A DNA stretch of 64,000 nucleotides from contig NC_083599.1 of the NCBI RefSeq assembly GCF_020882245.1, positions 81,773,422-81,837,421 on the forward strand, read 5' to 3'. The notes under the pieces are model-generated. The model did no database searches. It had not been told where the DNA came from and worked only from the letters and a program-made list of their open reading frames with translations. Below, piece after piece: positions 1-10,544 of this stretch (position 1 is the first letter of the stretch; each line of letters begins with the position of its first letter). A program made the translations under genes and the position numbers. This DNA is from Rhopalosiphum padi. Lineage: Eukaryota > Arthropoda > Insecta > Hemiptera > Aphididae.

Positions 1-121
1 ATTAAGAACCGACCGTGTGTATAGACAAAAAAAAAAAGCAATGTGTGCAATCATAAAATTTAAGTTTAAGCACAGCGTTTAATAACTACAAAAGTGTATG
101 TGTATGAGTTTAGTGGTTGTC

Positions 122-1151
122 TCACCTAAAAGCCTGAGCGTACGGGTTGATCTCCCGAAGCATTTGGTCCAGGTCTGCAAGCAAACCTGCCAAAAGACGG
201 TCTGCGACATCCTGTTTGTCGCATTCCGGACTGGTTGGCCTCGGCGGAGTTGACAAAGTACAACTCACAGTAGCTCGGTGGCCTGTGTTCGTTGCCGACG
301 ACGTCATTGTTGACCCCTGCGGTACACTTGTCCGTGAACAGTGTACACGCTTGGTCCCCGACCCGGCAACCGTCTGCGGTTGAGGTCGCTGGAGAACGCT
401 GCGAACGCCAGTGAGTTGTTGTACCGGCGAGTCTCCCTTCGAAAGTTGGTACCGTCCTGTGAATCATCAATCAACAAATTAGTTAAACGCACAGTTGCTG
501 TCAGCAGAACGCGCTGTCCTGTGGCGGTCACTTGACCGTTGTTACAGCACGTGGAGAAGTGACCTCTAGCTGCGCGCTCGCAGTGGAAGTGACGGGCGTT
601 GCATTCTCGGCAAACCGCGTCCAAAGCACCTATGTTGTGTTGGTCCGGGAGTGGGTGTTGAACACCTGCCGGACGGTCTCTCATTGGCAAACGTTCTGCC
701 GCCACAGGAACACCCAGTGGAATCGGCTCGAACTGCAATGTGTGAATAATAAAATTTTAATGGTTCTTATAATATGCTTTTTATTTTATCAATATGATGA
801 AATATTTATTCACTGACCTCTTCGTCGACGTCCGGAGGTAAATGGTCGAAGATGTCTGCGAATTCAAGTTCTGCCCGCGCGTCGGCCGGCAGAACATCAA
901 CGACTATGACGTCATCCATCTGGAACTCGACAACTTCCACATTGTCGTCTTCCATCTGGACTTCGACAACTTCCACATTGTCATCTTCCACCTGGACCTC
1001 GACAATTTCCACATTGTCCTCGACGATTTGCACTTCATTGAAATCCATTTGGACCTCAACGATTTCCGCGCCGCCTTGTTCATCGGCGTTGTCAATTTCT
1101 TCGTGAACTGCTTGTTCACCGTCAGGTGCCTCATGCTGCTGTTCGACTGCC
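122..1151 (-). pseudogene. Helitron Rep/helicase-like protein, N-terminal exons (broken)
   Basis: Two exons read on the minus strand. The first (about 1151 to 818, acceptor TTTTATAG, donor AG/GTCAGT) is open throughout and codes for a very acidic stretch of Asp, Glu, Val and Gln. The second begins at 732 after acceptor CATTGCAG, in phase 0. It carries the Cys/His pattern of the Helitron N-terminal region (CRECNARHFHCE, then CCNNG), followed by RRYNNSLAFA and GRGP..VHGQVY, which resemble the region upstream of Helitron helicase-like domains. The frame then shifts twice: the PPSYCELYF..SAEAN segment lies in a second frame (about 300-230) and LDQMLREINPYAQAF in a third (about 185-125). The exon ends at a good donor (AG/GTGAGAC) near 121, so the gene continues left of the window. 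No Rep HUH motif or helicase is visible here. Helitron assignment is by pattern; the acidic exon has no family I recognise. Confidence 0.6.
920..1020 (-). repeat. 36-bp tandem repeat coding for an acidic 12-residue unit
   Basis: Nearly three imperfect copies of a 36-bp unit inside the acidic Helitron exon. On the minus strand each unit encodes a variant of EVVEVQMEDDNV. The period is a multiple of three, so copy-number change would keep the frame. Confidence 0.75.
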
Positions 1152-2163
1152 TATAAAATCATAGATGATCAGTTTAAATGAATAGTAGTAGTATATATTT
1201 TTATATATATATATATTATATAGTGATATAAAATTATAAAAATATGAGCACTTAATGATTAGGGTCAAAATGTAGAACAGCAGCATACATGTTTTAAAAC
1301 AACAATTTAATAGTTTATATGTATTTGCACTGCATAATGTAAATTAATGTTTAAACATTTACCAGTATTGAAAAAAAATAATACAAATCTCAAAATAACT
1401 ATTTGTAACTAATACATTAAAAATAAAACTTAAATAATTTAACAACTAAAATAAATATTGTTAATAAGATAGGTTAGTTCTTAATAAATTGGTATTGTAT
1501 TGTATTGAGTATATATCTCAATTTTTTAATTTTCCCATAAATAACAGAACATAATGAGTACCATCAGTTAAACATACAGACATAAATAGAAATATATTTA
1601 ATATTTTTATTTTATTTGTATATAAAAATTAATTAAATACAATAAATTAATTAAGCTATAGGTATAAGCGAACCTAGAAAAGAAACTATAAATATATATG
1701 TTACGGTAAATGATGTAAACGAGGTAAAAGACGTCATTCCCCGGTAAATGACATCATTTACCTAAAAATTGGTAAACGTTGTAAATGCAGACATTCTCCG
1801 GTTATTGTCGTCAATCACCAGTTTAATTGGAGAATGATGTTCAATATTTTTATGTCGATGTGAACGATCAGCGATAAGCGTGTAGGTGCTGAATAAGCTT
1901 CGTTAGTTGAAAATATCATGACGGAAGTAGATAGATAAACGAAAATCCCAACTAGCAATAACGTCGATAACCCGAGTAATAATATGAGATAATCTTTTAG
2001 TTTATTAGTTAGTATCTACGGGCATATTATAGCGAGTTGTATATGCGACGAGTGTGTGTTTAATAATATTATTTGTAAAAATTTGTGTCACCAGTGAACA
2101 AAATATATTAAAAGTTCGATTAAATTATAGTGTCATAGTTTTATTTAATTTTAATATTAAAGT
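1152..2163. other. AT-rich non-coding stretch
   Basis: No supported gene. The sequence is very AT-rich with short TA runs near 1195-1230. Around 1690-1850 the words ggtaaatga and gtaaatgatgt recur several times, suggesting the terminus of an unidentified repeat. It directly precedes the integrase gene and may hold its promoter. Confidence 0.4.
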
Positions 2164-3754
2164 ATGGAGAACAAATTTAAAGCAGCAATTGACAAAATTG
2201 TCAGCAGTAAAAAGAGAGGTGACAATATATTTTATTTTAGTTTTGAAGAATACAACAACAAGATTCAAAAAATAAAAGAATTAAAAATTGGAACACTAAA
2301 AAAAACGGTAACGAATAAAAGACTTATACGTAAATATGATGTTGTGTCAATTGGGGGAAAAGAAAAATTGATTAAACCTATAGTTGATAATGAATCTGAC
2401 GTTTTATATTACGTCACAGTAGACGAGTTGTTTGAAGTAATTCATGCCGCACATTTATCAGTAGGGCATGGTGGTAGAAATAGGATGATGGCTGTGTTAA
2501 AAACAAAATATTGTAATGTGACAACGGAGGCAGTTATGGCATATTTAGGTTTATGCAGTAATTGTCAAGTAAAACAATCAAATCCGAAAAGAGGGCTTGT
2601 GACAAAACCAATTCTACATTCCGCATTTAATTCAAGAGCGCAAATTGATTTGATTGACATGCAATCTCAAAACTATAATAATTATCGCTATATAATGAAT
2701 TATCAAGATCATTTAACGAAATTTGTTATTTTAAAACCTCTGAAGACAAAAAGGGCCGAAGAAATCGCTTTAAATTTGATAGATATTTATACAATATTTG
2801 GTGCACCCGCTATACTCCACTCGGATAATGGTCGTGAGTTTGTTAATTCTATTATAACAAATTTAAATGAAATGTGGGGAGACATCAAAATTGTGCATGG
2901 CAAGCCTCGTCATAGCCAGACCCAAGGATCAATTGAACGCGCGAATAGGGACGTTGAAGAAATTTTGGCTTCTTGGATGACTGATAATAAATCAAGACTG
3001 GCCAATGGCATTAAAATTTGTGCAATTTCAAAAAAATCGGGCTTTGAACTCAGGTAAGCTATTAACTAAAAACAATTTTTTTTAATAATTTTTATTTTTA
3101 TTAATTAATTAATTTTTTTAATAGGTATTGGAAGATCACCATACGAGGCGATGTTTGGTTGTACAGCGAGAACAGGGTTAGCTTCAGTAGGGATACCTTA
3201 CGATGAAATAGAAAAACTTAAGTCAGAAGAGGATATTGAAGAACTATTTAATAACAGCAACCATTCAGATCATATTAATGCAGTAGAAGACGATTTAGTC
3301 AGTGTTGGAGATCTTGAAAATGAAGTAAACTTGGAGACTGAAAATGATTTAAGAAATACTAAAGACATAGGTAATTATTAAATATTTATTATATGTAATT
3401 TGGTAAAAATGCTTGCATATTTCTGCATATTTAATGGTATATTTAATATTTTAATATTTAATAAAATAATGTATAAAATAATAGTTTGTAAATTACAAAA
3501 AAAAAAATAAAATAGCAATCGTCATCTATTTACAGATAAAAGGATTGAAAAAATTAAAGACCAACGACAAAAATCGGTTATCTGTCTTGAAAAACAAGCG
3601 TCAAAAATGTTGAGATTGACTAACGAAAAATTTTCAAAGCTTGATGTCGGTACAACTGTTCGTGTCCCAATACCAGATGTCGATAGAGCACGAGGTTCTC
3701 CGCGTAATTTACTTGCTGTTATTATTTCATGCGAAAATGACATGTATAAATTAT
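2164..3754 (+). pseudogene. KRBA2/Ginger-like integrase-domain gene, three exons, one frameshift
   Basis: Exons 2164-3053, 3125-3370 and 3536-3754 have clean GT-AG borders, and the junction frames agree (phase 1 at both introns once the downstream frame is used). Exon 1 holds an HHCC zinc-binding module (HAAHLSVGHGG near residues 94-104, then CSNC) and an rve integrase core: first Asp in AQIDLIDMQ, second in LHSDNGREF, Glu in QTQGSIERAN, 36 residues between the second Asp and the Glu. Near 3010 the frame changes by one base. The family-like reading (QFQKNRALNS, continuing into GIGRSPYEAMFG of exon 2) is in another frame, so a single extra base, probably an A, breaks the gene. Exon 3 gives VGTTVRVPIPDVDRARGSPRN, typical of the C-terminal part of KRBA2-like proteins, and ends at a donor (TTAT/GTAAGC). 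No further exon was found, so the 3' end is missing. Role in life would be DNA transposition. Confidence 0.75.
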
Positions 3755-4084
3755 GTAAGCCAACTTTAATTTGATAATTTTATTATCAAAGTAAAAGTAG
3801 CGATCCGGAACCACCGCAACATGTTGCGGCAGGCCGCGGGAATTTCCAGCTGTACCGCGTCGTGTGGACGATTGTATTTATAACTGTGTGTTTTCAAAGT
3901 CAACCCTGCCGCATGCGGAATTGCCGCACTCGCGGTCTGCGGAAAAAACGCATCGTGTGGCCCGAGCCATAGTGTGATCCAAGCTAATTAATAGATGGCA
4001 CCACATAGGGGTTCCACTGATACTCATACACTCATACAAATACCTTTACTATATTACAGGTTTATGTTATGTAATAAACTAATA
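3755..4084. other. Spacer with a GC-rich, palindrome-rich patch
   Basis: 3795-3975 is GC-rich in an AT-rich setting and is built of gcggca/tgccgc palindromic words with cgtcgtgtggac and gcatcgtgtggccc near its ends. This looks like the termini of a small PIF/Harbinger-type MITE, compared with the cacactac-type ends of the elements at 52.9 and 56.7 kb. Its exact ends are not clear. Confidence 0.35.
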
Positions 4085-4528
4085 TACAGTGTGTAAACGG
4101 TAATCGAGAACACTCAATATCTTTGCGTAGAGACCTGCTATTTGAATTCTGTTTTTTTGGCAGTTGTTATGACATAAAAATACACATTTTTATGGTCTTT
4201 GAATTTTTTTTTACTTAACTAGTCACGCGCATGCGCATGTCAACTTTTTTTTTTAAATGGCAACCCCCTGCCTTAACCACAAATTAATTTTTGCCTATTT
4301 TTTTAATGAATTTTGGTAGTTGAGTCAACTTTCTAAGTCCAAAATTGACCAAGTTACAGCAATTCAAAAAAAAAAAAAAAAAATAGAAAAAAATGCGCTC
4401 GATTTTCAGCTTTTTGATTGTATCTCTGAAAATAATTATTATAGGATTGTTAAAGATTGACATTTTTATAACTATTTATTACGGTGATATTCATACGTTA
4501 TTTTAACTTCAATTACTGAATAATTTTC
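4085..4528 (+). repeat. Left inverted-repeat arm of the rosa-like mariner
   Basis: 4085-4355 and 4455-4528 are matched in inverse orientation by 6179-6452 and 6100-6172. The block 4356-4454 (A-run plus an AT-rich piece) has no partner on the right, so the arms differ by one indel of about 95 bp. The arm includes the alternating purine-pyrimidine word cacgcgcatgcgcatg. Confidence 0.85.
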
Positions 4529-4750
4529 AATTAGAACGTTAAATTATAAATGTATTTATAAATTGTTCAAATTAATTAGGTAATTACCTCTGCTAATCTA
4601 ATACTTATCGTATTTTTCGGTCATTAATAAGATTAAACATTAGGTTTACCTTATAGTAAACTTTTATCTGTATGACAATTTGATATAAAATTAAATACGA
4701 TGAGATAAATGAAATAACTGAACATTTCGATATTTTTCATCGTTCAAACC

Positions 4751-5948
4751 ATGCGTTACTCCGTGACAAATATGCCTCATTCAGATAAAGTTGATATGTT
4801 GTTTATTTATTGGGAGTGTCAAAAAAATTCACGTCTTGCGGCACAAACATATGCACAACGTTACCCAGGTATAATTGTCTTTATTTTTCTTTAGATAATC
4901 TTCTAAGTTAGTTTCGTTTTTTTTATTTACTTCAGATAGAGAACATCCTGTCCATAGTTTTTTTTATAACTTAGAAAGGAATCTAAGAACCTATGGATCA
5001 TTTTCTAAAAGGGTAAATAATTTACAACAAAGACGAGGTGATGCTTTAGGTGAAGAGGTCGAGGAAAACCTATTAGCCTATGTTCGAGCAAATCCCAGAA
5101 GTTCAACACGGCACGTTGGTAGAGAGCTTGGAATATCTCATACCACAGTTTGTAAGATATTAAAAAAATATAAAATGCATCCATATCGACCAGATTTAGT
5201 TCAGCATTTGCGTCAGGGTGATGCACCTCGTAAACTAGCTTTTGTTGCGTGGTTGATGACCAGTTTAGACGAAAATCCATTTATTTTAAACTCAATATTA
5301 TGGACAGATGAATCCAAATTTACTAATAATGGTGTAATTAATAAGCAGAATAACCGTTACTGGGACGATCAAAATCCACATTGGACATTTGAAACCAACA
5401 ATCAAACTGTTTGGGGAACAAACGTTTGGTGTGGTTTAATTGGTGGTAAATTGCTTGGTCCATTTTTTTACGATGGAACACTCAATGGTAGACGATATTA
5501 TAATTTTTTACTAAATGAATTACCAATGATGCTTGATGATATTCCTTTAGCTCTAAGAGGTAATATTATTTTTCAACACGACGGTGCTCCAGCTCACAAT
5601 GCTCACATAGTTCGCGACTATTTAAATGCACAATTTCAAAATCGATGGCTAGGAACTTACGGACCCATTGAGTGGCCACCACGATCACCTGACCTTACGC
5701 CACTAGATTTTTTTTTATGGGGACACTTGAAAACAATAGTGTATGCTGATCCTCCTATAAATCTTCAAAATTTAAAAGATAAGATAACAGAAACATGCAA
5801 TCGACTGACTGATGAACAAATTACTGCTGCAACAAATAAAGAATTTATGCGGCGCGCTGAAGCATGTTTTGTTCACGGCGGAGAACAGTTTGAACAATTT
5901 ATTCGTTTATTTATTTCGATTTTTTTTTTATTTTTAGATTTTTATTAA
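4751..5948 (+). CDS. Mariner (rosa/DD41D-like) transposase, two exons, intact
   Basis: The model joins 4751-4868 to 4936-5948; the intron 4869-4935 has GT..TTCAG borders and splits a codon (G/AT). The product is 376 residues with no internal stop, a normal length for the family. Without splicing the frame stops in the intron. Exon 1 and the start of exon 2 carry the first helix-turn-helix half. A second HTH follows (RSSTRHVGRELGISHTTVCKIL, residues about 100-121). The catalytic domain shows WTDESKF (first Asp), FQHDGAPAHN (second Asp) and SPDLTPLDFFLWG (third Asp), with 41 residues between the second and third Asp by direct count. It would cut and paste the element by binding the long inverted repeats. 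Start chosen at the first ATG, 4751; an ATG seven codons later is also possible. Confidence 0.88.
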
Positions 5949-6099
5949 TTAAATAAATTGGTAACTTAAATAAGAATTGAATTTGTTATTAATTATTAAT
6001 ACGTTCTAATAGATCCATTAAATGTAAAGAAATAAACAACATACTAATTTACGTTTTTTCTGCTATAATAAGTTATGATTTATTACACAAATTAAAGAG

Positions 6100-6452
6100 A
6101 AAATTATTCAGTAATTGAAGTTAAAATAACGTATGAATATCACCGTAATAAATAGTTATAAAAATGTCAATCTTGTCAAACTTGGTCAATTTTGGACTTA
6201 GAAAGTTGACTCAACTACCAAAATTCATTAAAAAAATAGGCAAAAATTAATTTGTGGTTAAGGCAGGGGGTTGCCATTTAAAAAAAAAAAGTTGACATGC
6301 GCATGCGCGTGACTAGTTAAGTAAAAAAAAATTCAAAGACCATAAAAATGTGTATTTTTATGTCATAACAACTGCCAAAAAAACAGAATTCAAATAGCAG
6401 GTCTCTACGCAAAGACATTGAGTGTTCTCGATTACCGTTTACACACTGTATA
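6100..6452 (-). repeat. Right inverted-repeat arm of the rosa-like mariner
   Basis: Inverse copy of the left arm with only scattered mismatches, ending ccgtttacacactgtata. It lacks the 4356-4454 block of the left arm. Confidence 0.85.
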
Positions 6453-6881
6453 TGTAGATATTCTTTCGATTATATTAATTATATTCTACTACATTTTCTT
6501 CGAAGTTATGTTTATACTATATGAAATATAAATACGAATTCACTAAAACGGGGTTGTATAGGTTGTAAGGTTTATACGCGCTTCCCCTAAGTTAATATTC
6601 GGCCGTGATAACTCAAAAACGGGGGAGGGAAAACTTTTAGTATCTTTTTCTATCGTAGCTTAAATATTCTTTGTAGCTAATACATTGTTTTTTTCTCCAG
6701 GAAACATAGTTTATCTTAGTTGTTTAAACGTTAGCGGCGGAAATACGACAATCGACATTAGTAGTTAGTACCCATACACTGTATACAATTTCACAGTATT
6801 ACACGAATAGCAAACGAAATAAATATGTACAATATAATAATAATACCCAAAGTACCAACTTCAATGAAATACTGTTATTTA
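6453..6881. other. Non-coding spacer between two transposons
   Basis: AT-rich with a moderately GC-rich patch at 6540-6640 (gcgcttcccctaag, cggccgtgataactc, cgggggaggg). No coding frame or matched terminus was recognised. Confidence 0.35.
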
Positions 6882-9289
6882 AGTCCGTACCACGAGAGAA
6901 CTCATACGGCTCGCGCATCCGAATGATTGCGCTCCGTCGTTTCGAGGCCAAATTTCTCCCATCGTATCACGAGAGAACGCATATGGCAATACGTGACATT
7001 CCCACTTCACGCCAGCTTATAACTTATAAGTGTATACAGCGGGTTCAAATGATTAAAATATTACGTGCTCGTACAATCACGGACTCCGCGTATTAGTTGA
7101 TGTATCACTTAATATTAATTAATATTGTTATGAGAGCAATAAACCAATTTTTTTTTCGGTTATAAAATCATATTACATTTATTATATTTTTTCCATAAGT
7201 CATTAAATTAAAAATACAAATAATACAGTAATATTAAAAATCATAAATTCAAAATGTACAAAATCGTAAGATTGATTTAAAAACAATAAAAAATACAAAT
7301 AATAAATAATACTGCATAATATAGTCAAAAATAATAATTAAAAATATAAATGTACAAAATCGTACTATAGGTTACAATTAAAGCCATAGTCATAATTTAA
7401 AAAAAATATTAACTAAATTAAATTAAATTCAAATTAAATCATTTTACAATAAATGTTTTTTATTGTCAAATGATTTATTTGGAATCAAAGTCTGAACTTG
7501 TGTCACCTGTAATCGTTAAGACGTGTGATCCTTGTTCTTCGTCCAGAAGTTGATCAGATATAACATCAATTTGCCAAAATGTATCTTCTTCTTTTATTAC
7601 ATGGGCAACAAAGTTTTTCCACATATCTGGAGTAACCCGTTCTACGCCTTCTTCCAATAGTTTACGAACATTATTTAATTTGTATGTCGTATTATTCATA
7701 CGGACATAATTTTTTACAGATGCCCACGCGAGCTCTATAGGGTTTAATTCACAATGATACGGGGGCAAACGTAACACAGTTTTATTGGCAGCCTTTTTAA
7801 TTCATCTATTACATATAGATCGTTCTGTGGCTTTAACTCCTGAACACGTTCCAATAATTGAGATTTGACTTTTGTGTGATCAACTACCTCACCTTTATTT
7901 TCGAGCCAGTTGATAATATCTACCTTTTTTTAGGATATGACGGGGCATGGGTCCATCTTCACCGAATGATAAGACGCATTATCCATGACGATCACGGCAT
8001 TTTCGTTCAATAATGGTAAAATATTGTTGAACCACTCGTAAAAATTGTCACCGTTCATTTCGTCATGGTAATCTTGGGTATGTTTTTTTGACTCGAAGCA
8101 AAATAAACCACCAGCAACAAAGCCGTCTGATGACACGATGTGCACAACAATGAGCCGCTTTCCCTTACCAGACGGTTCCTTTTGTCCAGTTAAAAAGCCC
8201 CGAAGAAATGCGTCCCTTGTCGATTTGACTGTTTTATCCACCCATGTTCGTGTAGTAGTTTCGCCTGCGTTTATCCATGTCTCATCTCAGTAATATATTG
8301 GTCTACCTAACCCACGGTAATGCTTAATAGTTTCTAAATATCTTCGACGCCAACAGAAAATATCATTACGTTCAATTAACGCGCTATTCCGAGACTTATG
8401 AACATACTCGAAATTTAGATGTTTTAGAATTCTGTCATCTTCGTTTATGACTGTTAATATTTTATTTAAAGTCGGGATTTCACGGTTGTGCCAAAACTGA
8501 TGCACTTTTTGCCTGATAGCATTTTGGTTGAACTCGTCAATTTTATCTGTTACCTTCGGTCTGATTTTTGTCTTGTTTGGTGATGTTACAATTCCTTTGT
8601 TGCGATATTCTGACAGAGTAACGCTCACAGTTCGTTGTCCGACACCACTTTCTTCGGATATATTTTTTATGATTTCTTTTGCCGTCAATTTTGGCCCATG
8701 TCCAGTTGATTGTTGCGCCATTTTGGTTTTATACAAATTGACAATCGTCATTTTCTGACCAGAGCCAACAAACTAAAATAACAGTTGCATTAGTATAATA
8801 TAATACAAAATAGTTTATATATAAAAAAAATAGTAAAATATAATATAATACAATCATAATAATTAAAATAATTCTTACTTTTCCACGGGGGTTTCTTTTC
8901 TTTGGTGAATCTTCAGTTCCCCCTTGTATGGCCATGTTATCACTACCTTGTTGACTCATTTTGGATAAAATAAATTAACATAGACACCGGATAGTCAAAA
9001 TAAAACAGAATGCAAACACTGGCGTAAAAAAAAATTAAAATAATTCAAAATTCTCGGTAAAAAAGAAATAAGACAGTAGCGTAAACGACGAGCGACGTAC
9101 GAATCAACAGTTGTCAGTTGCGTTGTTGACAAAAACCAGTCTGTATACATGTGCGCCAACTGAAAACCGAATAGCTCCGATAGCGAACGACTAGTTTCGG
9201 CTTTAGACTGCTTAATGGAGGGGGACGCTCGTGCGCGAAAACGACGAGTTTTGGTCGGCCGCCGTATGCGTTCTCTCGTGGTACGGACT
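6882..9289 (-). mobile_element. IS630/Tc1/mariner-type element with DD~81E transposase (Sailor-like), defective
   Basis: Inverted ends of 29 bp, AGTCCGTACCACGAGAGAAC.. at 6882-6910 and its inverse at 9261-9289, one or two mismatches. A second, direct copy of the end motif (gtatcacgagagaacgcata) lies at about 6964-6990. The transposase gene (minus strand) fills the centre. TA dinucleotides lie next to both ends but not in exact register, so the target duplication is uncertain. Confidence 0.8.
7475..8959 (-). pseudogene. DDE transposase (Sailor/DD82E-like), broken
   Basis: Exon 1 (8959 to about 8879) encodes a short Ser/Gln/Lys-rich head ending RNPRGK before donor GTAAGA. Exon 2 starts after TTATTTTAG near 8773 (FVGSGQKMTIVNLY) and holds an N-terminal HTH region (LTAKEIIKNISEESGVGQRT). 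Catalytic parts are DETWINAG (first Asp), VIVMDNASYH (second Asp) and YHCELNPIELAWASVK (Glu); about 81 residues separate the second Asp from the Glu, an unusual spacing matching what is known of the DD82E 'Sailor' group. Breaks: a TGA directly before DETW (about 8287), a TAA after CPVIS (about 7932), and a one-base frameshift in an A-run near 7795. The C-terminus ends at 7475 in an acidic tail. Confidence 0.8.
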
Positions 9290-9550
9290 ATAGTATTATA
9301 TTCAATGAAGAGAGGTATTTACAGCCCTAAATAAATATTGCGGTTCATAAATATACCGTATCGCCCGTACAGTGACTGATATTATTATCAATTCCTGGAA
9401 CGTGTTGTACGTCAAATGCAATATTACGTTTTTATTATATTCCTAATATATTATTTCTTTAACCTACACTAAATTACGTGTTTTCTGGGAAAATTTTTAA
9501 AAAAAAATTACAATAAATATACGGTATAATATTTGAATATATGTATGTAT

Positions 9551-9605
9551 AACCATTGATTATAAATACTATAGATAGCCCACTGCTATAGAAAATAGGC
9601 TGCGC
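9551..9605 (+). repeat. Left terminal inverted repeat of the P-like candidate
   Basis: Starts aaccattgattataaat and ends ataggctgcgc; identical to the reverse complement of 18341-18395. Confidence 0.85.
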
Positions 9606-10058
9606 CGTAATTACTCCCGATAGAGAGCGTTAAGGTATAATTGTCATTAATTGACCTGTAATAAAATAAAATAATTATTTCTAATCGTCATTATCGTCGC
9701 CGACCGCCGCCGAGGATAACCGTTGTCGTGCGTTGTCGTGTGTCGTCGTCAAACGGCAAATGCCGTCGCAGTCGTTCAGCGATTGCAATTGCAATATTAT
9801 TATTTATTAGTTTATTACATTCACACTTCACAGATCCGACGCCGATAGCGGCCAGAATACGAACAGACCGTTCGCAGTTTGCTCACATAAAAAGTTTTTC
9901 CCTTTAATTCGATTACTTAGGTACTCATTTGTGTACATTTAAAATAATTTTCAAATACGTCAAAACTAAATTCACATTCATATTATCACAAAATTAATAT
10001 AAATATATACAACATATATAACATATATAACATAAATATTAATTAATTAATATAAACT
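9606..10058. other. Non-coding interior of the P-like candidate with a CpG-rich patch
   Basis: 9690-9790 is rich in cgtcg/ccgcc words (repeats of cgttgtcgtgtgtcgtcgtc); the rest is AT-rich. No open frame of note. Confidence 0.4.
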
Positions 10059-10326
10059 GTGGCTTGGCGTGGCGCGTTGGCTGCTACCAGTCGTGGAATG
10101 CGACTGGGAGTAAGTAACGGCCACAGCTACTAGAACCCGGATGGGTGACCATTCGGGTTCTTAGTAGTTAAAAACCTTGCCACACATATACACGTGTTTG
10201 CTACCATACCGTGACAAACGTAACAAAATCTACCGTACCACTACATCCCCTCCACAATTCATAACCCCTACAACAGCTGATGGCCTTAGTCGCCGGGCTT
10301 AAGTTCAAAAAAAAAAAAAAAAAAAA
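10059..10326 (+). mobile_element. SINE with 5S rRNA-like promoter and poly(A) tail
   Basis: About 268 bp ending in a run of some 20 A. It is flanked by an 11-bp direct duplication, taatataaact, at 10048-10058 and 10327-10337. The head has ccggatgggtgacc, which matches box C of 5S rRNA (ggatgggagacc) at 11 of 12 bases. An upstream tggcgtggcgcgttggctgc recalls a tRNA A box, so the head could instead be tRNA-derived. It was copied into place by a LINE-type machinery and carries no protein. Confidence 0.8.
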
Positions 10327-10544
10327 TAATATAAACTATAGAAGGTTTTTTTAATCACGATAACTACAATATTTTCATCAACATATTAAAAAACCAAGTG
10401 TTTAAAAATAACAAATATTTAATTAGGTTCACTAAAATGTTTTTCGATTTTAAATTAATGAAACAAATAACAATTGAGTTTATCTTCAACTCTATTAACA
10501 TACAAAAAATATTACTATTTTAAATCTGTTTTTGTAATAATAGA

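Larger units (their letters stand above)
4085..6452 (+). mobile_element. rosa-like (DD41D) Tc1/mariner transposon with long inverted repeats
   Basis: The two ends are long inverted repeats (outer arm about 270 bp each side) starting TATACAGTGTGTAAACGG and flanked by TA. The only gene inside is a spliced, uninterrupted transposase (4751-5948). Its catalytic spacing, D then 41 residues then D, fits the rosa/DD41D branch of Tc1/mariner. Intact gene plus matching ends means this copy could be autonomous. A decayed relative of the same end lies at 37855-37965. Confidence 0.9.

Noticed and set aside
842..1156. Plus-strand frame of 104 codons
   Set aside because: It is the antisense shadow of the acidic Helitron exon; its His/Phe/Asp repeats mirror the 36-bp repeat.
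3795..3975. Complete MITE with defined ends
   Set aside because: Inverted words exist, but neither the ends nor a target duplication could be matched base by base.
10059..10200. A genuine 5S rRNA or tRNA gene
   Set aside because: Only box-like words match, a long poly(A) tail and a target duplication are present, and no full 5S or cloverleaf fold can be drawn.
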